From Adiantum capillus-veneris (lineage: Eukaryota; Streptophyta; Polypodiopsida; Polypodiales; Pteridaceae), in the NCBI GenBank assembly GCA_014529385.2, contig CM043950.1, forward strand, positions 150,786,945-150,850,944: DNA of 64,000 nucleotides, given 5' to 3'. The notes beneath the pieces are model-generated. The model was not told the DNA's origin, made no database searches, and worked only from the letters and a program-made list of their open reading frames with translations. This document shows, piece by piece, positions 47,259 through 58,665 of the stretch. Numbering within the stretch: position 1 is the stretch's first letter; each line of letters begins with the position of its first letter. Both the position numbers and the translations under genes were made by a program.

Positions 47259-47986
47259 ATGCCAGACATAAAAAACAAAACGGAATTCTTATCTCTGATA
47301 AAGGCCAAAGACTGCATTAAAAACAAAATATCAACCCAATTCTCTCAAGATCGAGACCCTAGGACAAAAGACAGTCCTAGGGATGTAGAAAAACAAACTC
47401 AGAAGTTGAAGGCGGAAACTAAATCCAAAAGAATGGAAACATAATTGAACAAATTAGAAGAACCAAAAGTGACGAAACTTGAACGTAAGAAAAGGTACCA
47501 GAGCTCAAGAAGACTCTGAGAGAAGTATGGACAACCGAAACTGACAATAGAGAGGATGGGAAAGACAATAGCGAAAACCATACTAGTATACCATCCCATT
47601 ACAGAAAGTTCACTATTCAAGACCGAAAGATAGTTCTGACACAGCTCAAAAGAGAACGATGTGAGAAGGAGTCTTTTGATGGGCTGGAAGATGCAAAAAA
47701 AGACTGGACCTAGAGAGAAACCGCAACTGTGTATATAGCCACCGACCTAAGCCAAGAAGAGGAAAAGGAGCTTCTCAGCCTTCTTCAGGAATGTAAGGAT
47801 GGGTTTGCATGGTCTTACAAGGATTTAAAGGGAGTGGATCTGACAATATGTCAACATACTATCCCTTTAAAACCTGATGTGAAACCTAGCAGACAAAGGC
47901 CATGCACGTACAATGATACCTTTGCTAAGCGTATCAAAGAAGAGATTGATAAACTGAAAGAAGCGGAGTTGATCTATGAGATATAA
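47259..47986 (+). pseudogene. gypsy gag-pol spacer and RT start
   Basis: 47259-47640 is charged, Lys/Glu-rich sequence with stops. 47729-47986 reads DLSQEEEKELLSLLQECKDGFAWSYKDLKGVDLTICQHTIPLKPDVKPSRQRP and KRIKEEIDKLKEAELIYEI, the standard sequence leading into gypsy RT (seen here in pieces). It ends with a stop where the family has more RT. Confidence 0.8.
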
Positions 47987-48949
47987 CACACTGATTGGGT
48001 ATCTCCAATTGTTGTTGTATCCAAAAAGAATAGTAAACTCTGAGTGTGTATCAACCTCAAAAAAGTCAATGCAGCCACAATAAGGGATAACTATCCCTTA
48101 CCAATTACGGCCCACGTCCTTGAATGAGTGGCAGGAAAGCGTGTATATTCCTTCTTGGATGGGTTCTCTGGTTACAATCAACTTGCAATTGTACCTGAGG
48201 ACCAATATGAAACGGCATTTGCCATAGAATGGGGCATATTTGCATATCGGGTCATGAAATTTGGGTTGACAAATGCACCTGCAACATTTCAAAGATTGTT
48301 GGCCCATGCCTTGAAGGAGTACTTGAGGAATTTCTTGGAAATCTATATGGATGACCTATGTGTACACTCTCTGCAAAGAGAGGAATATGTGGAACACCTC
48401 AAAAAGGTATTTGAGAAATGCAGAACATATAGAATTTGCCTTAATCCAGAAAAATGCGTTTTCATGGTAAGACGAGGACAAATCTTGGGGCATATTTTCT
48501 TGGAACATGGCATTTCCACAAATTTGGATAAGATTAAGGTGATTATCAAAATGCCTAAGCCAATCAATGCAAAGCAAGTACATTGCTTCATGGGACATTG
48601 TGGTTATTACAGGAGGTTCATACACATGTATGCAATTATTGCACAACCACTGTATAGACTTATAGTGATCTTTGAATGGACAGTTGAGTGCGAGGAATCA
48701 TTTAAGAAATTAAAAGATGCCCTTGTATCCTCTCCACTGCTACAAGCACCTGATTTGGGAAAAATCTTTCACGTCCATATAGATGCATCTGCATTTGCTA
48801 TCGGATGTATTCTGGCTCAACCAGGAGAGGGAACCATGGATTTCCTAGTCAACTCTTCTCAACTAAATAGTGTTGAGAAGAATTACACAACCACTGAGAG
48901 AGAGGGGCTTGGAATGATTTATGTTTCGACATTATCTCCTCACAAATAA
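47987..48949 (+). pseudogene. gypsy reverse transcriptase and RNase H start
   Basis: 47990-48127 gives DWVSPIVVVSKKN and VCINLKKVNAATIRDNYPLP with stops between. 48128-48949 is open: YSFLDGFSGYNQLAIVPEDQYETAF, FGLTNAPATFQRL, the catalytic YMDDL (intact), then ILGHIF and the RNase H start HIDASAFAIGCILAQPG. RT needs the Asp in FLDGFSG and the pair in YMDDL; all three are present. A frameshift at about 48930 leads to the rest of RNase H. Confidence 0.9.
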
Positions 48950-49199
48950 TTTTGTGTTGTTCACAGACCATCAAGCCCTTTTATACCTTGTCAACAAACC
49001 ATGCAACACTGGGCGAACCGTAAGATGGTTCATCATATTGCTGGAGTTTGACTTTACAGTAGTGGTTAAAAAGGGGAAGACACATCTACGAGCAGACCAC
49101 CTTTCTCGATTACCCAACGGAGACAATCCAGAGGGTGTGGATGATGATCTCCTGGCTGCATATCTCTTCAATATAGAAATGGTACCTAAGTGGTCCTAA
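48921..49199 (+). pseudogene. gypsy RNase H end
   Basis: NNFVLFTDHQALLYLVNKP, WFIILLEFDFTVVVKKGKTHLRADHLSRLPNG: the RNase H C-terminus with the conserved Asp of ADHLSR. Stop at 49197. Confidence 0.88.
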
Positions 49200-50460
49200 G
49201 AGATCGCCAAGCTACTATCACAGGGCGGGGAATTTGACAAAATGGACCTAGAACTTAAACGAAGAACGATTTGCCAAGCTAAGAACTTTCAATTGATTGG
49301 AGGACGTTTATAAAATTTAGGCTCCGACGGCATCCTAAGAGTGTGCATAAACCCTGAGGAATATGAAACATATTTGCTGGAAACACGTAATTAGTCGTAA
49401 ATTTTCATTGTTTAGCCACAAAAACTTTCCAACGACTGCTACAATTAGGAGTTTATTAGCCAGCTATGCGCATTGATGTTCATGATTATGTAACTAGTTG
49501 CACCAAACGCAGATTAAGCCCACCCATCAAACATGCAACATTGTTTCAAGAAACACTTACACGAGAATGGAGTCAATACATTGTTGAGTTCTTGGAGAAA
49601 CAGACATTCCCTGAAAATATCACCAGAGCATGGTAGAAAACGATAGAAATAGAAGCTCATGGTTTCACTCTGATTGAAAATCAGCTCTATAAAAGGGGAA
49701 AGGATAACCAGCTTAGGTTGTGTGCAACGGAGAACATGTACATTCCAATCTTGGAACAAGCACATGGAGGGATTAGTGGGGGACATTTCTCAGGGGAAAA
49801 GACAACAAAAATCCTCACCTCGGGAATATGGTGGCCAACATTACATACGGATGCAAACAAATATACAAAACAATGTGAGTCTTGTCAATGAACCACGTAC
49901 CATTAAAGCGGGATGAGATGTCCTTACGGCCAATTATGGGAGCCAAAGCTTATGCCAAGTGGGGAATAGACTTTGTAAGACCAATCTCACTCCCTGCTTA
50001 CAAAACGCATGCCCAATACATCATTGTAGCCACATATTATCTCACCAAATGGGTAGAAGCTATGCCACCACCCCAAGGAAGGAGAGAGAATATGTGTCTT
50101 TTATGGTGAAAACCCTTAAGGGCACCATTAAGATTTTCACTGGCTCTCCAGACTTGATGTGCGTCATGATCAAAAAAATTTGCAAAAATTTGTTGGCTTT
50201 CATTGAAGTGTTCATGCCTTCCAAAGCCACGGATTCTATGCTCCTATCAACGGGCGACACTGTCACTACACAAGCTTTTCAGGAAGCTTTCTACACGGGT
50301 TTCTTTACATATGATAGCAAAATATTCGGCTCAATAGTCACTTTGGGGACTATAAGGTACGAATTGTACCTAAAGCTGCTAAAACCACCAGGCTTCCATT
50401 GGCAGCAAGACAACTTTTATTGAAGCAAGAGAGCAAGACCATTCATGTCAGGGATGACAT
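49200..50460 (+). pseudogene. gypsy integrase relic
   Basis: The zinc head is readable near 49757-49893: EQAHGGISGGHFSGEKTTKIL, WWPTLHTDANKYTKQCESCQ (H2C2 complete). Core pieces follow in changing frames: AYAKWGIDFVRPISLPAYKTHAQYIIVATYYLTKWVEAMP (49950-50085, catalytic first Asp), then the second Asp region is missing or unrecognisable. The end reads LPLAARQLLLKQESKTIHVRDDMDAEGE in frame to the PPT. Clearly non-functional. Confidence 0.8.
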
Positions 50461-50463
50461 GGA

Positions 50464-50478
50464 CGCGGAAGGGGAGAG
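50464..50478 (+). promoter_or_regulatory. polypurine tract of the gypsy element
   Basis: GCGGAAGGGGAGAG directly before the 3' LTR TGTTGATGG. Confidence 0.8.
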
Positions 50479-51165
50479 TGTTGATGGTGGAACACAGAAG
50501 ACGTTTCCCCAATACGTTGTATCATTATTTTTTGAAGCGGAATGATACTTTTTGTAATATTTGAGTAGCCATGAGATTTTGTGGGAACAAGCCTCTAAGG
50601 AGGAATGTATATAAGTCAATGTATATACGTTGTATCATTATTTTTTGAAGCGGAATGATACTTTTTGTAATATTTGAGTAGCCATTAGATTTTGTGGAAA
50701 CAAGCCTCTAAGGAGGAATGTACATAAGTCAATTTTTGTAACCCTAATCCCAACTTTTGATTTAATCAAATCCGGTTTTCACTGTGCCTTGTGTCTGAGA
50801 GAGACAATGTGTGAGAGAGTGTGACTTCTTCTCTTCCCTACGCGCGCTACGAAAGGTCCATTGCTAAAGCAACACCACCATTGTGTTAGCAATGGTGAGG
50901 GCTTCCATTTAATGCCAAGAGTGTGTGATTCTCACTATGACGCGAACTGAGCTCCTACGAGCTTCCGGGTGAGTTTTCTTGCAAACCTGGAGTCCTTTTG
51001 GTGAGTTCTTTGCACCTATGGATTCACGGAGAGTCGAGCTACGTGTTAGGACCATATGCAAAGAAACATGGTAACCTATATTTTGCTGCCTGTCTTTATA
51101 CGCGATTGTCGCAAGAGGTAGTTGGAAGTTGGGTATCAAGTCTTAGTCAATAGGGTATTGATTCT
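50479..51165 (+). repeat. 3' LTR of the gypsy element, truncated, with 113-bp tandem duplication
   Basis: Matches the 5' LTR from its first base. TACGTTGTATCATTATTTTT occurs at 50513 and 50626, so a 113-bp piece has been doubled. Similarity to the 5' LTR ends near 51160 at GGGTATTGATTCTG, about 180 bp before the expected end; a different sequence starting TGTTGGAGAGGGG takes over. Confidence 0.85.
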
Positions 51166-53550
51166 GTTGGAGAGGGGTAATGGGGGAACCCCTATCCTCT
51201 CAGAAAACACCTTAAAAAACACACTTCACACTAGTAGTCCACCACTTGCCCTTTTTGCACTGCTCACACACTCGACAAGTCCACCACAAAATTCACATCT
51301 ATTGCCACGGTCGGTCTCCACCCTTACACACGCACATAGCCACACAATCTCACTTTCTCACACAAAACACTGTCGGTCCGGGGGGGGGGGGGGGGCACAC
51401 ACATCCACATTGCCGGCACCACGGGGGAACACAAGAGCAGGAGAAAGAGAAGGGGGGAAGGGGAAGCAACAACAAAACAGGGCAAGAGGGGCTTGATTAC
51501 ACTTCAAAAGGCATGGACAAAGGCTTGCACTGCCATCACCATGGCCATTTTCAAGAGAAAGTACAAAGGGATTTGACAGGCACACTCCTCTATCAGAGAG
51601 CTCCACTTTGTAGGCTTTAAATGGCACAAAAAGCCCCTAATTTGACTAAAAAATGACTTTTATAGTGGGGGGCCTTCAACTTTAAAATTTATTCCCTAAT
51701 TGGCCCATCTGGCACCTTAATTTGGTAACTTTTGGAAGGATGGAGCCGCTTCATTCCATCTGCTCTCTCTTTCTCTCTTTGCACTTGAAGGGGGAGGGGG
51801 GGGGGGCACTAGCAACATCTCTAGTGCCCCTAGGCATTTTTTATTTTTTCCTTTTTCTCCTTTATTTTTTCACCCTTTGGAAGGCTCCCTCTTCCACTGC
51901 CTCTTTGACCTTCTTGTTGACCACTTTTGTCCGGCCCTAGATTGATCCTGACTATCTCCTTCTTGCCCTTGCTCTTGCTTGCCTGCCTTGGAATGAGCCC
52001 GCCTGGCGGCCCTTGAACTCAGCTCTCCTTCTCTCTTTCTTCATGGGAACTTCCTTGGCATTTGACACGGCTCGGGCCAGCTACACTCTCCCTCTCCTCA
52101 TCTCTCGTGGGACTGCCCCCTGTCTATGCACCGAGGAGGCATTAGGGATATCGCTAATGCCCTCTTCCCTTGCCTTCAAAAAGTGGGCCTTCAAGGGACG
52201 TGAGATCGAGCTCCTAACGGGCACGCCACGTCATGAGTCCTTGAACTCTCTCTCCTTCTCTCTTTCTTCATGGGACCTTCCTTTGCATTTGACATGGCTC
52301 AGGCCAGCTACACTCTCCTTCTCCTCATTTCTCGTGGGACTACCCCCTATCTATGCACCGGGGAGGCATTAGCGATATTGCTAATTCCGTCTTCCCTAGC
52401 CTTCAAAAAGTGGGCCTTCAAGGGACACGGGATCGAGCTCCTAACAGGTGCGACACATCATGAGTCGCGGCGGTTGACGAGCCGACCACTTTCAACCACT
52501 GGCCGTCGGTTACCGCCGCCGCCAAAACCACCTGGTTCAACCGCCTCGTGCCACTATGCGCTACCGGCACCACCAAAGCAGCTACCCATGGGGTCCGCCA
52601 TTGCCACAGCTCCAAGGAGCTTGCTCACCGCTGTGATACACGAAGCTACACTCACGCCTTGGCCCATATACACTGGCTCGCAATTCCCTGCTACTAGTGC
52701 ATGTGGGATCTCGCTGACCGGGTGCCCAATTGATGTGCAATCGGTTCCTTCCTACTCCACATGAAGCGCATTGCCCTCTAGAACTCAATCAAGGCCCAAA
52801 AAAATGCCAGATGGCATGATTTCCCATGCGGTCAAACTTGGCCCACAATTGGCCGGCCCCTGAAAAAACTTCAATTGACCATAACTTGCTAACCAGAGCT
52901 CTGATTGGCAATCCAAAAAGACAGGCATGCTCCATAATTTGAGCTCTAAGCATCTATTTGCTGACATCTACTTGGGCCACCTGTCCCCATCTACCTTGTC
53001 CATCGGGGATCTGCTAAACCTTCTAACTTTGCACTGTAGTATCTTGCACATCGGGGCTCCGTTTGACAAGCCATTTGGATTGACTTCTAGAGCACATCGA
53101 GCACTACATTCTAGAGCACTAACTTGGCACTTTTGGCAACTTCACATGTTATCCCATTCGGACCATCCTTTAGCTCTTTTGGCCTAAAAAACCACTTTAG
53201 ACATACATTCCCGCTGCCACCAGTTCGCCCAGGACCTTGGTACCTGCCCTAGCCTTCTACAATGCACCTGCCTACACCCTCTCCTTGGCATTGACCACTT
53301 TCTAGCTTGGACCAACTTTGGCTGCACCATCCTTGCCCACCCCCTTGTGAACATTTATGTTCAACTATATATAGGCTTATTGCACCAAAAAATTGCACAC
53401 CCAAAACAAACTCTCTGTACACCACAAAACCACCTAGCATATGTACAAAACTAGCACCTGTAACCACCACTATTCCTCAAGCGGGTTGCCCAACCCCCTG
53501 CTTTATCGCATAGACACCACCTGGGTCAAACACCTTGCACTGATCTCTTC
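51166..53550. other. unassigned stretch left of the TIR-bounded cassette
   Basis: No gene supported. A 17-base poly-G lies at 51380-51396 and a 229-bp tandem duplication at 52014-52465 (TCTTTCTTCATGGGA, CATTTGACA, GGCCAGCTACACTCTCC, AAAAAGTGGGCCTTCAAGGG in both). TGTTGG at 51164 might be the left edge of another LTR element. Frames across the duplication are not conserved between the units. Confidence 0.5.
52014..52465. repeat. 229-bp tandem duplication
   Basis: GAACTC..CTCTCCTTCTCTC starts units at 52014 and 52243; they stay alike to TCATGAGTC near 52240 and 52465, with several per cent differences. Confidence 0.85.
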
Positions 53551-53583
53551 CATTAGGGCCAAAAAAGATTCAAAAAGGGCCGT
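53551..53583 (+). repeat. left terminal inverted repeat of the cassette
   Basis: CATTAGGGCCAAAAA, then AGATTCAAAAAGGGCCGT. Mismatches with the right end are at repeat positions 16, 19, 30 and 31. Outside this the two flanks do not match, which fixes the outer edge. Confidence 0.7.
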
Positions 53584-53875
53584 GTAAGGAATTGGTTAGC
53601 TTACTAATTAGCAGAGCCATTTATGGTCAAAACGGCTTCAAATTTTTCCGTTTTGGTCATTTAAAGCATATCTACGCAATCTAAAGCGTATCTAGGTACA
53701 TATCTCTAAATATTAAAAAAGATATCGCTTTCTTCACATTCCTTTGCGGCTCACCTCGAAATTTGTTCTCATTTACTTCACTTGGCGGCAAATAGTTGTT
53801 TCCACTTTTGAATCACTCAATCTCTCTTTTTTCTCTCACCTTTCGCGATCTTTATCTCTTCTTCTTTGATGCACC

Positions 53876-54830
53876 TTGTTCTGTTGCTATGTTATTTCCA
53901 TTATACTTTTTATGTGTTCATTACTTACAATCACTAATACATCTTCCATTAGTGATAACCGCAAGTTTCACTTGAACATTAAGCTAAGCCAAGAATATGC
54001 TACGCGGAGTGTCTATCAAAGACCAGTTACAACTGCAAATGAAGCACAAGGACTTCGCAACGAGGGAAAGAAACACATTGATATATGGACAGATGGGAGC
54101 TTGTATCCACCCGATCCTAGCACTGGAAGGTATCCATCTTTTCACACACCTCATGATTTGATGAGATTTGTTGGTGATGGGGTTGATGGCTTACTAGGAT
54201 ATAGTTCTAGGCTATCTCATTTACACATTGATCATACACATTACATTCAATATCTCAAAACTGTTTTGTCTTCAAATGCAACAAGGATTTTAGAACTTGT
54301 TAACAAAATAGCATCTCTAAAACAAAAAAATCACCAGCTTCAAACTTTAAAAGAAACTCCAATAGGATTAAGAGCACGAGTAAAACGAATGAGAGATGTA
54401 GTAAACTTAACAGAAGGTTCTGGACAAAGAAAAACAAGATTAAAGATTATTAGAGAACATGTGACTAGTCTTTTAGGATTTGATATGTCCAATGTTTAAG
54501 AAAGGGTGAGATTTTTGAATGAGGTATTGAACAAAAGTGATATTTTGAAACTTCCTGAAAATCAAACTTAGAAGAAATTGGTATTTCAAAATTTACTGAA
54601 AGATATGGGTTTACTGGTCTAACCTTCTCAAATGCAAGAAGTTTGTGACACAGTGGGGGTGAGTAGAAGGGGTTACAGGGCCATCTCTAAAACCTGGTTT
54701 CAGGTTTTAAAGTATTACAAGCTTAAAGCTTTTGGGTTGCCTAGGCCTCACAATGTTGGGAAAGTTAGGACTCTGTTAAACGAAGAAAAACCCAAACAAT
54801 TTGGAGGTACTATCATATAGAAGGAACGAT
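53876..54830 (+). pseudogene. transposase N-terminal region (unit 1), coiled coil and HTH-like
   Basis: Frame from 53876 (start uncertain; residues 1-27 are hydrophobic and may be intronic) to a TAA at 54497. It holds SLKQKNHQL, a short coiled-coil-like heptad stretch, and basic RARVKRMRDVV. The same frame continues past that stop and two more (TAG 54569, TAA 54620) to QEVCDTVGVSRRGYRAISKTWFQVLKYYKL, which has the spacing of a helix-turn-helix, then PRPHNVGKVRTLLNEEKPKQFGG and a stop at 54818. Coding resumes in another frame past an A-rich run (54841-54854). I read it as the DNA-binding half of the transposase; no family match is claimed for this part. Confidence 0.5.
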
Positions 54831-54839
54831 GCCATATGA

Positions 54840-56331
54840 AAAACAAAAAAAAAATCTTCTTTTGAGTATAATGTTTTTAATAACATTTGGATGAGTATAA
54901 AAAATGTTCAATCTGCTATGGTGAGATACTATAATACGCAAGAAGTAGATTGTGAAGGAAAACTTATATTTGTTATGAAATTGGATGAAGCTCAAATTCA
55001 GAAATGTCAAAAAATGGAAAGAGTATCCATATCCCTAATGAATAGAGCATTGGACTATAGCCAGGGTAAGCTTGATTCCCCATACCACAAAACTCAATAA
55101 AAAATGGAGCTTTGGTGGATCGGAGCAGCTCAAATACCAGTAGAAAATCACGATACGATGAAATGGCTCTTTTTGAAGATCGATATGCCTTCTGTTATAC
55201 ATGACCAAAATGTAGGTGAAAAACTCTGTGTAGATGGCATGGGTGACTTTTTTGTAGAATGGCACTTGAGTGCCGACCTAAAAGCATTAAAGTGCATGTT
55301 TGGTGTATGTGGAGGTGCCAATACCAAGTATCCATGTCTATATTGCATGGCAAGCACTGGAACAAAAGGATGGCTTGCAGAACACGAGGTTGGAAAACCA
55401 CCATCAAGAATTAGTGTGAACGTCATCGACTACCCATCATCTTCTATGATTTGGGATCCAATTCTAACAATAGATTTAAAAAATGTACAAATATGTACAA
55501 TGCATGCAGAGATTAGAATCTTGGACAAATTGCTTCGACTCCATGTTGATTATGCATATTCTATTAAGCCAAGTAAACTTGCAGACGAGTGCATAGAAAA
55601 ATGCGAGGCTTTGCTCTCTCAAATGGGTTTTCATGGTGGTCAAGTGCATCTAAAAAAAGATCCTACTCTTTCAAAAGGAACGGGTGATGTTTTGCAAGAT
55701 GTTCCAATGGGTGGAGCAAAAGCCAGAAGATTTTTGAGTAACCATGACAATAAACAAGTTGATGCTATGTGGAACTACTGGAAGGATCTTTGTGTAATAA
55801 CAACCAATGTCAAAAGTAGACCAAATGTAGCCAACAAACGCATGGAAGTGTGGAAGAAGCTCGACAATTTTTTGAAAGTTTTGAGACAACAAGTTAGCTC
55901 TGCTACTTATGCAGATGAATTTAAAAAGACAATAAAGCTTTTAATAACTGCTATTACAGATGCTTGGGGAGCAAAAGACATTACATATTACTTGGTGAGT
56001 ATTCAATTACTTTCTAAAGTCTGGATAGTATTTTGCATTGCATCCTATTAGTTCAACTAACTTTTTTTTAAATTTCTAGTATATTCTGTACTTGCATGGA
56101 CCATATTTTGCAAAACAAGGACCCTTTGCAACATGGAATACTCAGGGAATGGAAAAATCTCACTATCAAGCGAGGACTTCTTTTTTCAAATGTACGAGAA
56201 AGGGAGGGGGACAAAGAAGGAGAAATGCACTAAAGGAATTATTCAATTGGTTCTATAGGAGGCAATTACAATGGATGAGATCAAACAACCATGCTGCTCA
56301 ACCACAAATGGAGATTAATGCTCCACTTTGA
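54840..56331 (+). pseudogene. DDE transposase-like core (unit 1), RAG1/Transib/hAT/CACTA-type motif order
   Basis: Spliced as 54840-55065, 55129-55994 and 56080-56331. The last intron (55995-56079, 85 bp) is clean: GTGAGT, a CTAAC branch site and a T-tract before TAG. The first (63 bp, CAGG/GTAAGC to GAGCAG) is a proposal; it keeps the frame and removes the TAA at 55098. Motifs in order: Asp in VMKLDEAQ (54984), Asp in LSADLKAL (55275), CLYC knuckle (55335-55346), C(2)H signature ICTMHAEI (55494-55505), and Glu in ATWNTQGMEKSH (56152). That is the arrangement of RNase-H-fold transposases with an insertion domain between the second Asp and the Glu. RAG1 shows similar order and spacing (D, then CxxC, DxxH, and W..EGNE). 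The function is inferred from these residues. Confidence 0.55.
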
Positions 56332-56706
56332 AACTTTGTACCGAATCTTTCTAAAGAGATCCAAATCCAAAAAAGATATTTTGGTGCAAAAAATTGTCAA
56401 ATTTACATCAGTTTTTGAGTTTTTTCATATCTCTAGGCATGTCACCCCTATATCTCAAAAACTTTCTTCTTTTATAGCCCCCAAGAAGGTTGACATTTGT
56501 CTCCTCGGCTGCTGCTGCATAGCTAGAGTAGCAAAGAAAGTATCCTGCTCTTGAGACATCGAATCCTGCAGCATATCCAAATATTCTAAGTGCTGCAGCT
56601 CTCTCAAGTAGCATGATCTTGTTTGCATTGATTTGAAGGGGAGTGTACCCTAAAAACCGTGACAATATCTTCAGGGCAAATATTGCAACTCAGGATCTTC
56701 AGAATA

Positions 56707-58004
56707 CTACATGTGAAAAGCACAGAAGGTGGCACTATCCAATGTAGGCATGTAGTGCATGAGAGAGGAGGCATCCCTTCTTGAAGTGCCTTCTATTGCT
56801 TTCCCTGTCGAGCCTTTAGCTCTCCCAAGAAAATTGTCTTTGTCAAGGAGTTCAATCTGCAAAACAAGACATAATGAGTAATTAAAACAAACTTGAAAAA
56901 AAAGAAAGATTTCAGAAGGGAGATCAAGGTGAAACTAAATCTACCTTTTGCAACTCATCCTTGGCAATAACTTTTTCTTGAAGGAGATTGCATGATCCGG
57001 TCATCTCTCTTATGTCAACTTCCTTTCCAATTTTTTCCAGCTTAAAGTCTCTGCCAAAAGATTGGATGCCAAGCTCAACAAGTCTCTTCTCAAAATCCTC
57101 ATCTTTGAAGGAAGGTTTCTCCTCTTCCACTCTTCTCATGCATAGAGCAAGTGCATCAGGAGCAGGAAGAAAATCTTTATTAGATGTCTGAAGATCAAGT
57201 GCCAAAAACTCCTCTTTTGACTCTTCTTCTATGTCAATAAAATCTTTGGCCACCTCAAAAGCTTCAGAAATGGTTGCAATACAGTAGTCCTCCCTCATAT
57301 TAAGTGGACATTGGATATGATGGAGAGGGATACTCTTTTCCATTGATATAGAAGTAGGGAAGGTTTGGAACAGTAAGGGACGCCTCAGAAAACCTCTACC
57401 TCATCTGTTGGCTCATCAATGATATTACTAGCTCTAAATTGAGCCACATCAAAATTTGCACTCTCTTGCTCCTCAACTGCAACATCAATTTCCTCCTCTT
57501 CTAGAATTTCACTTTTCTCAAGCTGCAAAACTGTGGAAACATTTTTATTTGTTACCTCTTCATCTGTATCTTTCACTTCAACAGCTTTGCCTTGCATGTC
57601 AACTTTAAGGAACAAAAAGAAAAGAAAGACAACTTCTTTTGGAACAAGGTTGCAAGGCTTTGAATGTAATTGACAAGAAATGGTAGGTGGACAAACAAAG
57701 GAGGTCTTCTTATAAAATTTCCAAACCTCCTTGTTACTTTGCCTTTTTCAATTGAGTTGGTAGTAAATTCGGTTAGATGGCAATAAGTCTTGCCATCTAA
57801 AACCAAACACTTGCCTTCTTCAAACTCTTTGAATTCTTCTGACAAAAAGTCCTTCAAATTGTCTAGCATAACTGCAAGATCAAACAAAGGGTTGAATATT
57901 TCGTATGCTTTTGTGTACACTTCCATGTCACCACCATCCATCACAACAACCAAGAGCTTCTCACTTGGAATCTCCTCTAAAATCTCCTCTCAACCTTCGT
58001 TCAT
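56707..58004 (-). pseudogene. acidic protein of unknown function (unit 2), multi-exon
   Basis: ATG at 58004 with TGA as codon 5, then the same frame runs EEILEEIPSEKL, MDGGDMEVYTKAYEIFNPLFDLAVMLDNLKDFL, GKCLVLDGKTYCHLTEFTT to 57573. Another frame (57615-57385) gives LEKSEILEEEEIDVAVEEQESANFD, and a third (57343-56945) FEVAKDFIDIEEESKEEFLALDL and RRVEEEKPSFKDEDFEKRL. A clean intron 56944-56857 (GTAGAT...TTTTGCAG, 88 bp) joins, in frame, to a last exon ending at TAG 56707 (LLDKDNFLGRAKG, RRDASSLMHYMP). The frame changes at about 57600 and 57370 are introns or frameshifts; I cannot tell. Acid-rich stretches suggest a protein-binding, histone-chaperone-like partner, but this is speculation. It shares an upstream region of about 1 kb with unit 3. 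Confidence 0.5.
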
Positions 58005-58420
58005 GGTTTGGTTGAAAAAAAACCAAATCGATAAAGCTAGGTAGAGGGTGAAGGTCGACAAGGACGCGCAGGACCAAAGTGATGGAGAGAGCAGCCCAAA
58101 AAAAGCGATAGGGGTACGTTCCACAACGTGCAAAGCATTCTAGTCGCATCGTGCGGGAACTATCTAGTGGAGTGGGGAGAAGCCCGAACCAAGCGATAGA
58201 GGCCCCACCCATAGTTTGCAAACGGGTACCCTCGCGTCGTGCAGGATGAAGAGACCTTGAGCGACCAAGACGACGTGGTAGAGTGGAGAGAGAAGTAAAA
58301 CAAAGGAAATTCTCACGTCATGTGAGACCAATAAAAGTACAACACCAACAAAAGTCGAGATCAAGCTTTATATAAGGTGCCAAACATAACCGTTATGGAC
58401 ACATGTCATCCATGCAGACG

Positions 58421-58432
58421 TGCCACGTGGCA
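58421..58432. promoter_or_regulatory. 12-bp palindromic G-box in the bidirectional spacer
   Basis: TGCCACGTGGCA is a perfect palindrome with the CACGTG core, in the spacer between the divergent units 2 and 3. Role is inferred only. Confidence 0.35.
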
Positions 58433-58665
58433 TGCTTCCAACGATCGTCGTACCGACAGTCGGTTGTATAAAAAGATATCTCACGTGCTCATTTTTCACC
58501 TTCCCCCAAACCACACATTCGCGTTGTGTCGTACCTTCTAAACGACCCGCACATCCCCTTTCTGTGGCGTCTTATCTCTTTCCTCAGGCATCTTTCCATC
58601 GACCCGCACACCCCCTCCTTGCCTAATTTTTTGCACTTCCAGAGTGCTTCTTATTTCTATCCCGT

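Larger units (their letters stand above)
44495..51165 (+). mobile_element. Ty3/gypsy retrotransposon, 3' LTR truncated
   Basis: The 5' LTR (44495-45326) and partial 3' LTR (50479-51165) share TGTTGATGGTGGAACACAG and long downstream blocks. A primer site follows the first, a polypurine tract precedes the second, and gypsy pol lies between in + orientation (RT, RNase H, integrase). About 6.7 kb. A PBS like that of tRNA-Asp suggests the Athila/Tat branch (inference). Frames are broken by stops, so it is inactive. No target duplication can be tested because the right end is lost. Confidence 0.88.

Noticed and set aside
52013-52764. Two overlapping plus-strand frames with similar sequence
   Set aside because: The similarity comes from a 229-bp tandem DNA duplication; the period is not a multiple of three, and no protein family fits.
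53249-53470. Minus-strand frame left of the cassette
   Set aside because: Gly/Val-rich, no motif, many competing frames.
55195-55426. Minus-strand frames opposite the transposase core
   Set aside because: Shadow frames of the plus-strand coding sequence, which holds the catalytic motifs and an intron.
56408-56665. Possible extra exon of unit 2 (Gln-rich: LDMLQDSMSQEQ, AMQQQPRRQM)
   Set aside because: Suggestive as a minus-strand extension past the TAG at 56707, but no usable splice sites were found, so it is left out of the gene.
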